Positions 44,608 through 55,945 of a stretch of 64,000 bases of DNA are shown here, piece by piece. The number at the start of each line of letters is the position of its first letter. Within the stretch, counting starts at the first letter, position 1. The position numbers and the translations under genes are program-made. The notes below the pieces were generated by a model. It was not told the DNA's origin. It saw nothing but the letters and a program-made list of their open reading frames with translations, and did no database searches. The DNA is taken from positions 156,231-220,230 of the forward strand of contig JANUSC010000368.1 in assembly GCA_025200525.1 (NCBI GenBank), written 5' to 3'. The DNA comes from Camellia lanceoleosa (Eukaryota; Streptophyta; Magnoliopsida; Ericales; Theaceae).

Positions 44608-45879
44608 TCTATATCTCTACATTCTAGGCTTAGAGAGGGTGTTTGTTCTTGGCCTTTAACACCACCGGTGATTGCGCATGTTGTGCTCGTTCTGAGGTTA
44701 CAGAGTTTCAGCTGAGAGCCTTACCTTCGGACCTCGGGACACTTTTGTGCTTTGCCTCGATTTACGAACCAGGTTCTGTTTTCTCTCCCCGAAGGGAGGG
44801 AGAGGTTTCGTAGACCATCTCTCAGTGGCCGTAGGCTACTTTTCGTGGTCGTAGACCATTGTCCCCGTTGACCATTTTGAGACCATTCGTCGATTAGTGC
44901 GCCTGCATTGGGACCGCTTAACTTTCTCCGTTTGGCACGATTTTTGGACAGTTTGAACCTTTTGAACCTTCGTTTTAGCTTCTTGCGGAAGCTTCAACCT
45001 TTTGAACCCTTATTTTAGCTTCTTGAGGAACTTAAACCTTCTGAACCTTCGTTTTAGCTTCTTGAGGGAGCTTAAACCTTTTGAACCTTGGTTTTAGCTT
45101 CTTGACGGCACTTGGACCTTTTGAACCATCGTTTTAGGTTCTTGAGGGAGCTTGAACCTTTTGAACCCTGGTTTTACCTTCTTGACGAAGTTGAACCTTC
45201 TGAACCTTCGTTTTAGCTTCCTGAGGGAGCCTGAACCTTTTGAACCTTCGTTTTAGCTTCTTGAGGGAGCTTAAACCTTTTGAACCTTCGTTTTAGCCTC
45301 TTGAGGGAGCTTGAACCTTTTGAACCCCTGTTTTGGCTTCTTGAGGCAGCTTGAAATTTTGAATTTTTCAAGCTTCGTTTTAGCTTCTTGAGGAAGCTTG
45401 AACCTTTTGAACCTTCGTTTTAGCTTCTTGAGGAATCTTGAACCTTTTAACCTTTGTTCTGGCTTCTCCGAGGAAGCCTGAACCTTCTGAACCCTGGTTG
45501 TAGCTTCCTGAGGGAGCTTGAACCTTATGAACCTTCGTTTTAGTTTCTTGAGGGAGCTTGAACCTTTTGAACCTTCGTTTTAGATTCTTAAGGGAGCTTG
45601 AACCTTTTGAACCTTCGTTTTAGCTTCTTGAGGGAGCTTGAACCTTTTGAACCCTTGTTTTGGCTTCTTGAGCAAGCTTGAACCTTTTGAACCTTCGTTT
45701 TAGTATCTTGAGGAAGCTTGAACCTTTTGAACCTTTGCTCTAGCTTCTCCAAGAAGCTTGAACCTTTTGCTCTAGCTTCGCCATGAACTTTGAACCCTCT
45801 TGCTTCTCTATAAGAGAGGGCCTCCCTCTCCTTTAGAGAGGTTGAAAAAAATTTGTCTAAGGAAAAACACATATATCTC
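44608..45879 (+). repeat. Unit 36 (1,272 bp), head 3' half microdeleted
   Basis: First half of head matches unit 26. From 44862 to 44915 it is deleted and reordered (CCCCGTTGACCATTTTGAG). 40 bp block 44951-45736 in standard order but without unit 26 markers. Tail 45737-45879 one block short, with CTTCGCCATGAAC. Confidence 0.88.
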
Positions 45880-47859
45880 TCTATATCTCTACATTCTAGG
45901 CTTAGAGAGAGTGTTTGTTCTTGGCCTTTAACACCACCGGTGACTGCACATGTTGTGCTCGTTCTGAGGTTACGGAGTTTCGGCTGAAAGCCTTACCTCC
46001 GGACCTCGGGACTCTTTTGTGTTCTGCCTCGATTTGCGAACCAGTTACATTTTCTCTCCAAAGGGAGGAGATGTTTCAGACCATCTCTCGGGCGTTCGCT
46101 ACTTTTTCGTGGTCGTAGACCACTGTTCCCGTTTGAGACCATTTTCTGGTTTTCGGAGCCGTCGGTCGTGCGCCTCGGTTCGAGCCCGCTTAACTTTCTC
46201 CGTTTGGTACGAGTTTTGGACAGCTTGAACTTTTTGAACCTTCATTTTAGCTTCTTGAGGAAGCTTGAACCTTCTGAACCCTTATTTTAGCTTATTGAGG
46301 AAGTTAAACCTTAGAACCGTTTTAGCTTTTTGAGGAGCTTGAACCTTTTGAACCTTGGTTTTAGCTTCTTGAGGCGCTTGGACCTTTTGAACCTTCGTTT
46401 TAGCTTCTTGAGGAGCTTGAACCTTTTGAACCGGTTTTAGCTTCTTGTGAAGTTGAACCTTCTGAACCGTCATTTTAGCTTCCTGAGGGAGCCTGAACCT
46501 TTTGAACCTTTATTTTAGCTTCTTGAGGGAGCTTGAACCTTTTGAACCTTCGTTTTAGCCTCTTGAGAGAGTGTGAACCTTTTGAACCCCTGTTTTGGCT
46601 GCTTGAGGAGATTTGAAATTTTGACATTTTCAACCTTCGTTTTAGCTTCTTGAGGAAGCTTGAACCTTTTGAGCCTTCGTTTTAGCTTCTTGAGGAAGCT
46701 TGAACCTTTGGAACCTCTGCTCTAGCTTCTCCGAGGAAGCTTGAACCTTTTGAACCCTAGTTTTAGCTTCTTGAGGAAGTTGAACCTTCTGAACCATCGT
46801 TTTAGTTTCCTGAGGGAGCGTGAACCTTTTGAACCTTCGTTTTAGCTTCTTGAGGGAGCCTGAACCTTTTGAACCTTCGTTTCAGCTTCTTGAGGGAGCT
46901 TGAACCTTTTGAACCTTCGTTTTAGCTTCTTGAGGGAGCTTGAACCTTTTGAACCTTGGTTTTAGCTTCTTGAGGGCGCTTGGACCTTTTGAACCTTCGT
47001 TTTAGCTTCTTGAGGGAGCTTGAACCTTTTGAACCCTGGTTTTAGCTTCTTGACGAAGTTGAACCTTCTGAACCGTCATTTTAGCTTCCTGAGGGAGCCT
47101 GAACCTTTTGAACCTTTATTTTAGCTTCTTGAGGGAGCTTGAACCTTTTGAACCTTCGTTTTAGCCTCTTGAGAGAGTGTGAACCTTTTGAACCCCTGTT
47201 TTGGCTGCTTGAGGAGGTTTGAAATTTTGACATTTTCAACCTTCGTTTTAGCTTCTTGAGGAAGCTTGAACCTTTTGAGCCTTCGTTTTAGCTTCTTGAG
47301 GAAGCTTGAACCTTTGGAACCTCTGCTCTAGCTTCTCCGAGGAAGCTTGAACCTTTTGAACCCTAGTTTTAGCTTCTTGAGGAAGTTGAACCTTCTGAAC
47401 CATCGTTTTAGTTTCCTGAGGGAGCGTGAACCTTTTGAACCTTCGTTTTAGCTTCTTGAGGGAGCCTGAACCTTTTGAACCTTCGTTTCAGCTTCTTGAG
47501 GGAGTTTGAACCTTTTGAACCTTCGTTTTAGCTTCTTGAGGGAGCTTGAACCTTTTGAACCTTCGTTTTAGCTTCTTGAGGAAGCTTGGACCTTTTGAAC
47601 CTTTGTTTTAGTTTCTTGAGGAAGCTTGAACCTTTTGAACCTTTGCTCTAGCTTCTCCAAGAAGCTTGAACCCTTTGCTCTAGCTTCTCCAAAAGCTTGA
47701 AACTTTTGAACCTTTGCTCTAGCTTCTCTAAGAAGCTTGAACCTTTTGCTCTAGCCTCTCCAAGAAGTTTGAACCCTCTTGTTTCTCTATAATAGAGGGC
47801 CTCCCTCTCCTTTAGAGAGGTTGAAAAAAATTTGTCGAAGGAAAAACTCATATATCTCC
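45880..47859 (+). repeat. Unit 37 (1,980 bp), internal ~605 bp duplication
   Basis: Longest unit. Head microdeleted at 46040-46140. The 40 bp block (46222-47643) is doubled at an offset of 601-606 bp; the first copy also carries small deletions (GAACCGGTTTTAGC). Tail 47644-47859 reads CTATAATAGAGGGCC, which breaks the hairpin. Confidence 0.9.
46345..47555 (+). repeat. ~605 bp tandem duplication inside unit 37
   Basis: Landmark GAACCTTGGTTTTAGC at 46350 and 46951, and CCTTTGGAACCTCTGCTC at 46705 and 47311. The offset grows from 601 to 606 because the first copy has lost a few bases. GAGAGAGTGTGAACC and GCCTTCGTTTTAGC variants are in both. Confidence 0.87.
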
Positions 47860-49251
47860 CTATATCTCTACATTCTTGGCTTAGAGAGGGTGCTTGTTCT
47901 TGGCCTTTAACACCACCGGTGATTGCACATGTTGTGCTCATTCTGAGGTTTTGAGTTTCGGATGAGAGCCTTACCTCTGGACCTCGGGACTCTTTTGTGT
48001 TTTGCCTCGATTTGCGAACCAGGTACTGTTTTCTCTCCCCGAAGGGAGGGAGATGTTTTGTATACCATCTCTCAGTGGCTGTAGGCTACTTTTCGTGGTT
48101 GTAAACCACTGTTCTCGTTTGGAGACCATTTTCCAATTTTCGGAGCCGTCGGTCGTGCGCCTCGGTTCGAGACCGCTTAACTTTCTCCGTTTGGCACGGT
48201 TTTTGGACAGCTTGAACCTTTTGAACCATTGTTTTAGCTTCTTGAGGAAGCTTGAACCCTTTGAACCCTTATTTTAGCTTCTTGAGGAAGTTAAACCTTC
48301 TGAACCTTCGTTTTAGCTTCTTGGGGGAGCTTGAACCTTTTGAACCTTGGTTTTAGCTTCTTGAGGGGGCTTGGGCCTTTTGAACCTTCGCTTTAGCTTC
48401 TTGAGGGACCTTGAACCTTTTGAACCCTAGTTTTAGCTTCTTGACGAAGTTGAACCTTCTGAACCTTCGTTTTAGCTTCCTGGCGGAGCCTGAACCTTTT
48501 GAACCTTCGTTTTAGATTCTTGAGGGAGCTTGAACCTTTTGAACCTTCGTTTTAGCCTCTTGAGAGAGTGTGAACCTTTTGAACCCTTGTTTTGGCTGCT
48601 TGAGAAAGTTTGAAATTTTGAACTTTTCAACCTTCATTTTAGTTTCTTGAGGAAGCTTGAACGTTCTGAGCCTTTGTTTTAGATTCTTAAGGAAGCTTGA
48701 ACCTTTTGAACCTCTGCTCGAGCTTCTCCGAGGAAGCTTGAACCTTTTGAATCCTGGTTTTAGCTTCTTGAGGAAGTGGAACCTTCTGAACATTCGTTTT
48801 AGTTTCCTGAGGGAGCTTGAACCTTTTGAACCATCGTTTTAGCATCTTGAGGGAGCTTGAACCTTTTGAACCTTCGTTTTAGCTTCTAGAGAGAGCTTGA
48901 ACCTTTTAAACCTTCGTTTTCGCTTCTTGAGGAAGCTTGAACCTTTTGAAGCTTCGGTTGAGCTTCTTGAGCAAGCTTGAACCTTTTGAACCTTCGTTTT
49001 AGCTTCTTGAGGAAGCTTGAACCTTTTGAACCTTTGCTCTAACCTTCACCAAGAAGCTTGAACCCTTTGCTCTAGCTTCTCCAAGAAGCTTGAAACTTTT
49101 GAACCTTCGCTCTAGCTTCTTTAAGAAGCTTGAACCTTTTGCTCTATCTTCTCCAAGAAGTTTGAACCCTCTTGTTTCTCTATAAGAGAGGGCCTCCCTC
49201 TCCATTGGAGAGGCTGAAAAAATTTTGTCTAAGGAAAAGCACATATATCTC
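47860..49251 (+). repeat. Unit 38 (1,392 bp)
   Basis: Head with GTTTTGAGTTTCGGATGAG and TGTTTTGTATACC. Array 48210-49034 shares GAGAGAGTGTGAACC with unit 37. Tail 49035-49251 has GCTCTAACCTTCACC and CTCTCCATTGGAGAGG, a different small palindrome. Confidence 0.9.
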
Positions 49252-50573
49252 TCTATATCTCTACATTCTAGGCTTAGGGAGGGTGTTTGTTCTTGGCCTT
49301 TAGCACCACCGGTGATTGCGCATGTTGTGCTCGTTCTGAGGTTACGGAGTTTCGGCTGAGAGCCATACCTCCGGTGCTCAGGACTCTTTTGTGTTTTGCC
49401 TCGATTTGCGAACCAAGTTCTGTTTTCTCTCCCCGAAGGGAAGGAGAGGTTTCGTAGACCATCTCTCAGCGGCCGTAGGCTACTTTTCGTGGTCGTAGAT
49501 CACTGTTCCCGTTTGGAGACCATTTTCCGATTTTCAGAGCCGTCGGTCGTGCGCCTCGGTTCGGGACCGCTTAACTTTCTCCGTTTGCCACGGTTTTTGG
49601 AAAGCTTGAACCTTTTGAACCTTCGTTTTAGCTTCTTGAGGAAGTTTGAACCTTTTGAACCCTGATTTTAGCTTCTTGAGCAAGTTGAACCTTCTGAACC
49701 TTCGTTTTAGTTTCCTGAGGGAGCTTGAACCTTTTGAACCTTCGTTTTAGCTTCTTGAGGGAGGTTGAACCTTTTGAACCCTGGTTTTAGCTTCTTGACG
49801 AAGTTGAACCTTCTGAACCTTCGTTTTAGCTTCCTGAGGGAGCCTGAACCTTTTGAACCTTCGTTTTAGCTTCTTGAGGGAGCTTGAACCTTTTGAACCT
49901 TCGTTTTAGCCTCTTGAGGGAGCTTGAACCTTTTGAACCCCTGTTTTGGCTACTTGAGGAAGCTTGAAATTTTGAACTTTTCAACCTTCATTTTAGCTTC
50001 TTGAGGAAGGTTGAACCTTTTGAACCTTCGTTTTAGTTTCTTGAGGAAGGTTGAACCTTTTGAACCTTTGCTCTAGCTTCTTCGAGGAGGCTTGAACCTT
50101 TTGTACCCTGGTTTTAGCTTCTTGAGGAAGTTGAACCTTCTGAACCTTCGTTGTAGTTTCCTGAGGGAGCTTGAAACTTTTGAACCTTCGTTTTAGGTTC
50201 TTGAGGAAGCTTTAACCTTTTGAACCTTCGTTTTAGCTTCTTGAGGAAGCTTGAACATTCTGAACCCTTGTTTTGGCTTCTTGAGGAAGCTTGAACTTTT
50301 TGAACCTTCGCTTTAGCTTCTTGAGGAAGCTTGAACCTTTTGAACCTTCGTTTTAGCTTCTTAAGAAAGCTTGAACCTTTTGAACCTTTGCTCTAGCTTC
50401 TCCAAGAAGCTTGAACCCTTTGCTCCAGCTTCTCCAAGAAGCTTGAAACTTTTGAACCTTTTGCTCTAGTTTCTCTAAAAAGCTTGAACCCCCTTGTTTC
50501 TCAATAAGAGAGGGCCTCCCTCTCCTTTAGAGAGGTGGAAAAAAATTTGTCTAAGGAAAAGCATATATATATC
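49252..50573 (+). repeat. Unit 39 (1,322 bp), chimeric
   Basis: The front half of the array (49602 to about 49980) matches unit 25 (GGAAAGC, CCCTGATTTTAGC, TTGAGCAAG). The back half (about 50000-50470) matches units 17/27 (GAGGAGGCTTG, GTTGTAGTTTCCTGAGG, AGCTTGAAACTTTTG). Tail 50390-50573 has TCTAAAAAGC and CAATAAGAGAGGG. Confidence 0.85.
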
Positions 50574-51877
50574 TCTATATCTCTGTATTCTAGGCTTAGA
50601 TAGGGTGTTTGTTCTTGTCCTTTAACAACACCGGTGATTGCGCATGTTGTGCTCGTTCTGAGGTTACGGAGTTTCGGTTGAGAGCCTTACCTCTGGACCT
50701 CGTGACTCTTTTGTGCTTTGCCTCGATTTGCGAACCAGGTTCTGTTTTCTCTCCCCGAAGGGAGGGTGAGGTTTTGTAGACCATCTCTCGGTGGCCGTAG
50801 GCTACTTTTCGTGGTCGTAGACCACTGTTCCCGTTTGGAGACCATTTTTCAGTTTTCGGAGCCGTCGGTCGTGCGCCCCGGTTCAGGACCGCTTAACTTT
50901 CTCTGTTTGGCACGGTTTTTGGACAGCTTGAAACTTTTGAACCTTCGTTTTAGCTTCTTGAGGAAGTTTGAACCTTTTGAACACTTATTTTAGCTTCGTA
51001 AGGAAGTTAAACCTACTGAACCTTCGTTTTAGCTTCTTCAAGGAGCTTGAACCTTTTGAACCTTGGTTTTAGCTTCTTGACGGCGCTTGGACCTTTTGAA
51101 CCTTCGTTTTAACTTCTTGACGGAGCATGAACCTTTTGTACCCTGGTTTTAGCTTCTTGACGAAGTTGAGCGTTCTAAGCCTTCGTTTTAGCTTCCTGAG
51201 GGAGCCTGAACCTTTTGAACCTTCGTTTCAGCTTCTTGAGGGAGCTTGAACCTTTTGAACCTTCGTTTTAGCCTCTTGAGCGAGCTTGAACCTTTTGAAC
51301 CCCTGTTTTGGCTTCTTGAGGAAGCTTGAAATTTTGAACTTTTCAACCGTCGTTTTAGCTTCTAGAGGAAGATTGAACCTTTTGAACCTTCGTTTTAGCT
51401 TCTTGAGAAAGCTTGAACCCTTTGAACATTTGCTCTAGCTTCTCCGAGTGAGCTTGAACCTTTTGAACCCTTGTTTTAGCTTCTTGAGGAAGTTGAACCT
51501 TCTGAACCTTCGTTTTAGTTTCTTGAGGGAGCTTGAACGTTCGTTTTAGCTTCTTGAGGGAGCTTGAACCTTTTGAACCCTTGTTTTGGCTTTTTTAGGA
51601 AGCTTAAACCTTTTGAACCTTCGTTTTAGCTTCTTGAGGAAGCTTGAACCTTTTGAATCTTTGCGCTAGCTTCTCCAAGATGTTTGAACTCTTTGCTCTA
51701 GCTTCTCCATGAAGCTTGAAACTTTTGAATCTTTGCTCAAGCTTCTCTAAGAAGCTTGAACCTTTTGCTCTAGCTTCTCCAAGAAGCTTGAACCCTCTTG
51801 TTTCTCTATAAAAGAGGGCCTCCCTCTCCTTTAGAGAGGTTGAAAAAAATTTGTCTAAGAAAAAGCACATATATCTC
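50574..51877 (+). repeat. Unit 40 (1,304 bp), probably chimeric
   Basis: Head resembles unit 28 (GGGTGAGGTTTTGTAGACC, CTCTCGGTGGCC, CTCGTGACTC). The array (50926-51662) resembles units 20/30 (AGCTTGAAACTTTTG, CTTCTAGAGGAAG, CTCCGAGTGAGC). Tail 51663-51877 with TTGCGCTAGC. Confidence 0.85.
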
Positions 51878-53213
51878 TCTATATCTCTGCATTCTATGCT
51901 TAAAGAGGGTGTTTGTTATTGGCCTTTAAATGATTGTGCATGTTGTGCTCGTTCTGAGGTTACGGAGTTTCAGCTGAGTGCCTTACCTCCGGAACTCGGG
52001 ACTCTTTTGTGCTTTGCCTCGATTTGCGAACCAGGTTCTTTTTTCTCGCCTTAAAGGGGGGGAGAGGTTTCGTAGGCCATCTCGCAGTGGCGGTAGGCTA
52101 CTTTTCCTGGTCGTAGACCATTGTTCCCGTTTGGAGACCATTTTCTGATTTTCGGAGCCGTCGGTCGTACGCCTCGGTTCGGGACCGCTTAACTTTCTCC
52201 GTTTGGCACGATTTTTGGACTGCTTGAACCTTTTCAACGTTCGTTTTAGCTTCTTGAGGAAGCTTCAACCTTTTGAACCCTTATTTTAGCTTCTTGAGGA
52301 AGTTAAACGTTCTGAACCTTCGTTTTAGCTTCTTGAGGGAGCTTGAACCATTTGAACCTTGGTTTTAGCTTCTTGATGGTGCTTGGACCTTTTGAACCTT
52401 CGTTTTAGCTTCTTGAGGGAGCTTGAACCATTTGAACCCTGGTTTTAGCTTCTTGGCGAAGTTGAACCTTCTGAACCTTCGTTTTAGCTTCCTAAGGGAT
52501 CCTGAACCTTCGTTTTAGCTTCTTGAGGGAGCTTGAACCTTTTGAACCTTCGTTTTAGCCTCTTAAGGGAGCTTGAACCTTTGGAACCCCTATTTTGGCT
52601 TCTTGAGGAAGCTTGAAATTTTGAACTATTCAACCTTCGCTTTAGCTTCTTGAGGAAGCTTGAACCTTTTGAACCTTTGCCCTAGCTTCTCCGAGGAAGC
52701 TTGAACCTTTTCAACCCTGGTTTTAGCTTCTTGAGGAAGTTGAACCTTCTAAACCTTCGTTTTAGTTTCCTAAGGGAGCTTGAACCTTCTGAACCTTCGT
52801 TTTAGCTTCTTGAGGGAGGTTGAACCTTTTGAACCTTCGTTTTAGCTTCTTGAGGGAGCTTGAACCTTTTGAACCCTTGTTTTGGCTTCTTGCGGAAGCT
52901 TGAACCTTTTGAACCTTCGTTTTGGCTTATTGTGGAGGCTTCAACCTTTTGAACCTTCGTTTTAGCTTCTTGAGGAAGCTTGAACCTTTTGAACCTTTTC
53001 TCTAGCTTCTCCAAGAAGCTTGAACCCTTTGCTCTAGCTTCTCCAAAAAGCTTGAAACGTTTGAACCTTTGCTCTAGCTTCTTTAAGAAGCTTGAACCTT
53101 TTGCTCTAGCTTCTCCAAGAAGCTTGAACCCCCTTGTTTGTCTATAGGATGGGGCCTCTCTCTCCTTTAGAGAGGTTGAAAAAAATTTGTCTAAGGAAAA
53201 GCACATATATCTC
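51878..53213 (+). repeat. Unit 41 (1,336 bp)
   Basis: Head lost CACCACCGG (GGCCTTTAAATGATTGTGC) and has a CCTTAAAGGGGGGGAG variant. 40 bp block 52221-52999; tail 53000-53213 with CTATAGGATGGGGCC, so both TATAAG and hairpin are lost. Confidence 0.9.
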
Positions 53214-54551
53214 TCTATATCTCTACATTCTAGGCTTAGAGAGGGTGTTTGTTCTATGCTTAGAGAGGGTGTTTGTTCTTGGCCTTTAACACCACCGGCG
53301 ATTGTGCATGTTGTGCTCGCTCTGAGGTAACGAAGTCTCGGCTGAGAGCCTTACCTCCGGACCTCGGGACTCTTTTGTGCTTTGCCTCGATTTGCGAACC
53401 AGGTTCTGTTTTCTCTCCACGAAGGGAGGGAGAGGTTTCGTAGACCATCTCTCAGTGGCCGTAGGCTACTTTTCGTGGTCGTAGAACACTGTTCCCGTTT
53501 GGAGACCATTTTTCGGTTTTCGGAGCCGTCGGTTGTGCGCCTCAGTTCGGGACTTCTTAACTTTCTCCGTTTGGCACGGTTTTTGGACAGCTTGCACCTT
53601 TTGAACCTTCGTTTTAGCTTCTTGAGGAAGCTTGAACCTTTTGAACCCTTAATTTAGCTTCTTGAGGAAGTTAAACCTTCTGAACCTTCGTTTTAGCTTC
53701 TTGAGGGAGCTTGAACCTTTTGAACCTTGGTTTTAGCTTCTTGACGGCGCTTGGACCTTTTTAACCTTCGTTTTAGCTTCTTGAGGGAGCTTAAACCTTT
53801 TGAACCCTGGTTTTTGCTTCTTGACGAAGTTGAACCTTCTGAACCTTCGTTTTAGCTTCTTGAGGGAGCCTGAACCTTTTGAACCTTCATTGCAGCTTCT
53901 TGAGGGAGCTTGAACCTTTTGAACCTTCGTTTTAGCCTCTTGAGCGAGCATGAACCTTTTGAACCCCTGTTTTGGCTTCTTGAGGAAGCTTGAAATTTTG
54001 AACTTTTCAACTGTCGTTTTAGCTTCTAGAGGAAGCTTGAACCTATTGAACCTTCGTTTTAGCTTCTTGAGAAAGCTTGAACCTTTTGAACATTTGCTCT
54101 AGCTTCTCCGAGTAAGCTTGAACCTTTTGAACCCTTGTTTTAGCTTCTTGAGGAAGTTGAACCTTCTGAACCTTCGTTTTAGTTTCTTGAGGGAGCTTGA
54201 ACCTTTTGAACCTTCGTTTTAGCTTCTTGAGGGAGCTTGAACCTTTTGAACCCTTGTTTTGGCTTTTTTAGGAAGCTTAATCCTTTTGAACCTTCGTTTT
54301 AGCTTCTTGAGGAAGCTTGAACCTTTTGAACCTTTGCTCTAACCTTCTCCAAGAAGCTTGAACCCTTTGCTCTAGCTTCTCCACGAAGCTTGAAACTTTT
54401 GAACCATTGCTCTAGCTTCTCTAAGAAACTTGAACCTTTTGCTCTAGCTTCTCCAATAAGCTTGAACCCTGTTGTTTCTCTATAAAAGAGGGCCTCGCTC
54501 TCCTTTAGATAGGTTGAAAAAAATTTGTCTAAGGAAAAACACATATATCTC
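53214..54551 (+). repeat. Unit 42 (1,338 bp), 24 bp head duplication
   Basis: CTAGGCTTAGAGAGGGTGTT is repeated at 53230-53253 and 53254-53277 with one change. 40 bp block 53590-54335 with CTTCTAGAGGAAGC and CTCCGAGTAAGC, as in unit 40. Tail 54336-54551 with TATAAAAGAGGGCC, a better TATA match but a broken hairpin. Confidence 0.9.
53382..53657 (+). other. Recurrent head frame (91 codons, plus strand), not called as a gene
   Basis: Begins MPRFANQVLFSL in many heads (for example 2333-2608, 22556-22831, 32528-32803) and ends in the second 40-mer. The opposite strand of the same bases carries a 62-codon frame (for example 53260-53448, MVYETSPSL...). Two overlapping antisense frames in one repeat, both abolished in microdeleted heads, fit chance openness kept by recent copying. 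Confidence 0.3.
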
Positions 54552-55945
54552 TCTATATCTCTACATTCTAGGCTTAGAGAGGGTGTTTGTTCTTGGCCTT
54601 TAACACCACCGGTGATTGCGCTTGTTGTGCTCGTTCATAGGTTACAGAGTTTCGGCTGAGAGCCTTACCTCCGTACCTCGGGACTCTTTTGTGCTTTGCC
54701 TCGATTTGCGAACCAGGTTCTGTTTTCTCTTCCCGATGGGAGGGAGAGGTTTCGTAGACCGTCTCTTAGTGGTCGTAGGCTACTTTTCGTGGTCGTAGAC
54801 CACTGTTCCCGTTTGGAGACCATTTTCCGGTTTTAAGAGCCGTCGGTCGTGCGCTTCGGCTCGGTACCACTTAATTTTCTCCATTTGGCACGGTTTTTGG
54901 ATAGCTTGAACCTTTTGAACCTTCGTTTTAGCTTCTTGAGGAAGCTTGAACCTTTTGAACCCTTATTTTAGCTTCTTGAGGAAGTTAAAACTTCTGAACC
55001 TTCGTTTTAGCTTCTTGAGGGAGGTTGAACCTTTTGAACCTTGGCTTTGGCTTCTTGGGGGCGCTTGGACCTTTTGAACTTTCGTTGTAGCTTCTTGACG
55101 TAGCTTGAACCTTTTGAACCCTAGTTTTAGCTTCTTGACGAAGTTGAACCTTCTAAACCTTTGTTTTAGCTTCTTGAGGGAGCCTGAACCTGCTGAACCA
55201 TCGTTTTAGCTTCTTGAGGGAGCTTGAACCTTTTGAATCTTCGTTTAAGCCTCTTTAGGAAGCTTGAACCTTTTGAACCTCTATTTTGGCTTCTTGAAGA
55301 AGCTTTAAATTTTGAACTTTTCAATCTTCGTTTTAGCTTCTTGAGGAAGCTTGAACCTTTTGAACCGTCGTTTTAGCTTCTTGAGGAAGCTTGAACCTTT
55401 TGAACGTTTGCTCTGGCTTCTCCTAGGAAGCTTGAACCTTTTGAAACCTAGTTTTTGCTTCTTGAGGAAGTTGAACCTTCTGAACCTTCGTTTTAGTTTC
55501 CTGAGGAAGCTTCAACCTTTTGAACCTTCGTTTTAGCCTCTTGGGGGAGCTTGAACCTTTTTAAACATTTGTTTTAGCTTCTTGAGGGAGCTTGAACCTT
55601 TTCAACCCTTGTTTTGGCTTCTTGAGGAAGCTTGAACCTTTTGAACCTTCGTTTTAGCTTCTTGAGGAAGCTTGAACCTTTTGAATCTTCGTTTTAGCTT
55701 CTTGAGGTAGCTTGAACCTTTTGAACCTTTGCTCTAGCTTCTCCAAGATGCTTGAACCCTTTGCTCTAGCTTCGCCAAGAAGCTTGAAACTTTTCAACCT
55801 TTGCTCTAGCTTCTCTAAGAAGCTTGAACCTTTTGCTCTAGCTTCTCCAAGAAGCTTGAACCCTCTTGTTTCTCTATAAGAGAGGGCCTCCCTCTCCTTT
55901 AGAGCGGTTGAAAAAAATTTGTCTAAGGAAAAGCACATACATCTC
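54552..55945 (+). repeat. Unit 43 (1,394 bp)
   Basis: Head with CGCTTGTTG, TTCATAGG and TCGGCTCGGTACC. 40 bp block 54903-55730 in near-complete standard order. Tail 55731-55945 with GATGCTTG and a perfect hairpin; next boundary ACATACATC. Confidence 0.9.

Larger units (their letters stand above)
37410..44870 (+). repeat. ~12 kb super-repeat, partial copy 3 (units 30-36 start)
   Basis: Units 30-35 match units 20-25 in order. The head of unit 36 still matches unit 26 (TTACAGAGTTT, GGGACACTTTTG, GATTTACGAACC) up to about 44870, after which the similarity breaks. The insert and units equivalent to 27-29 are missing. Confidence 0.8.
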
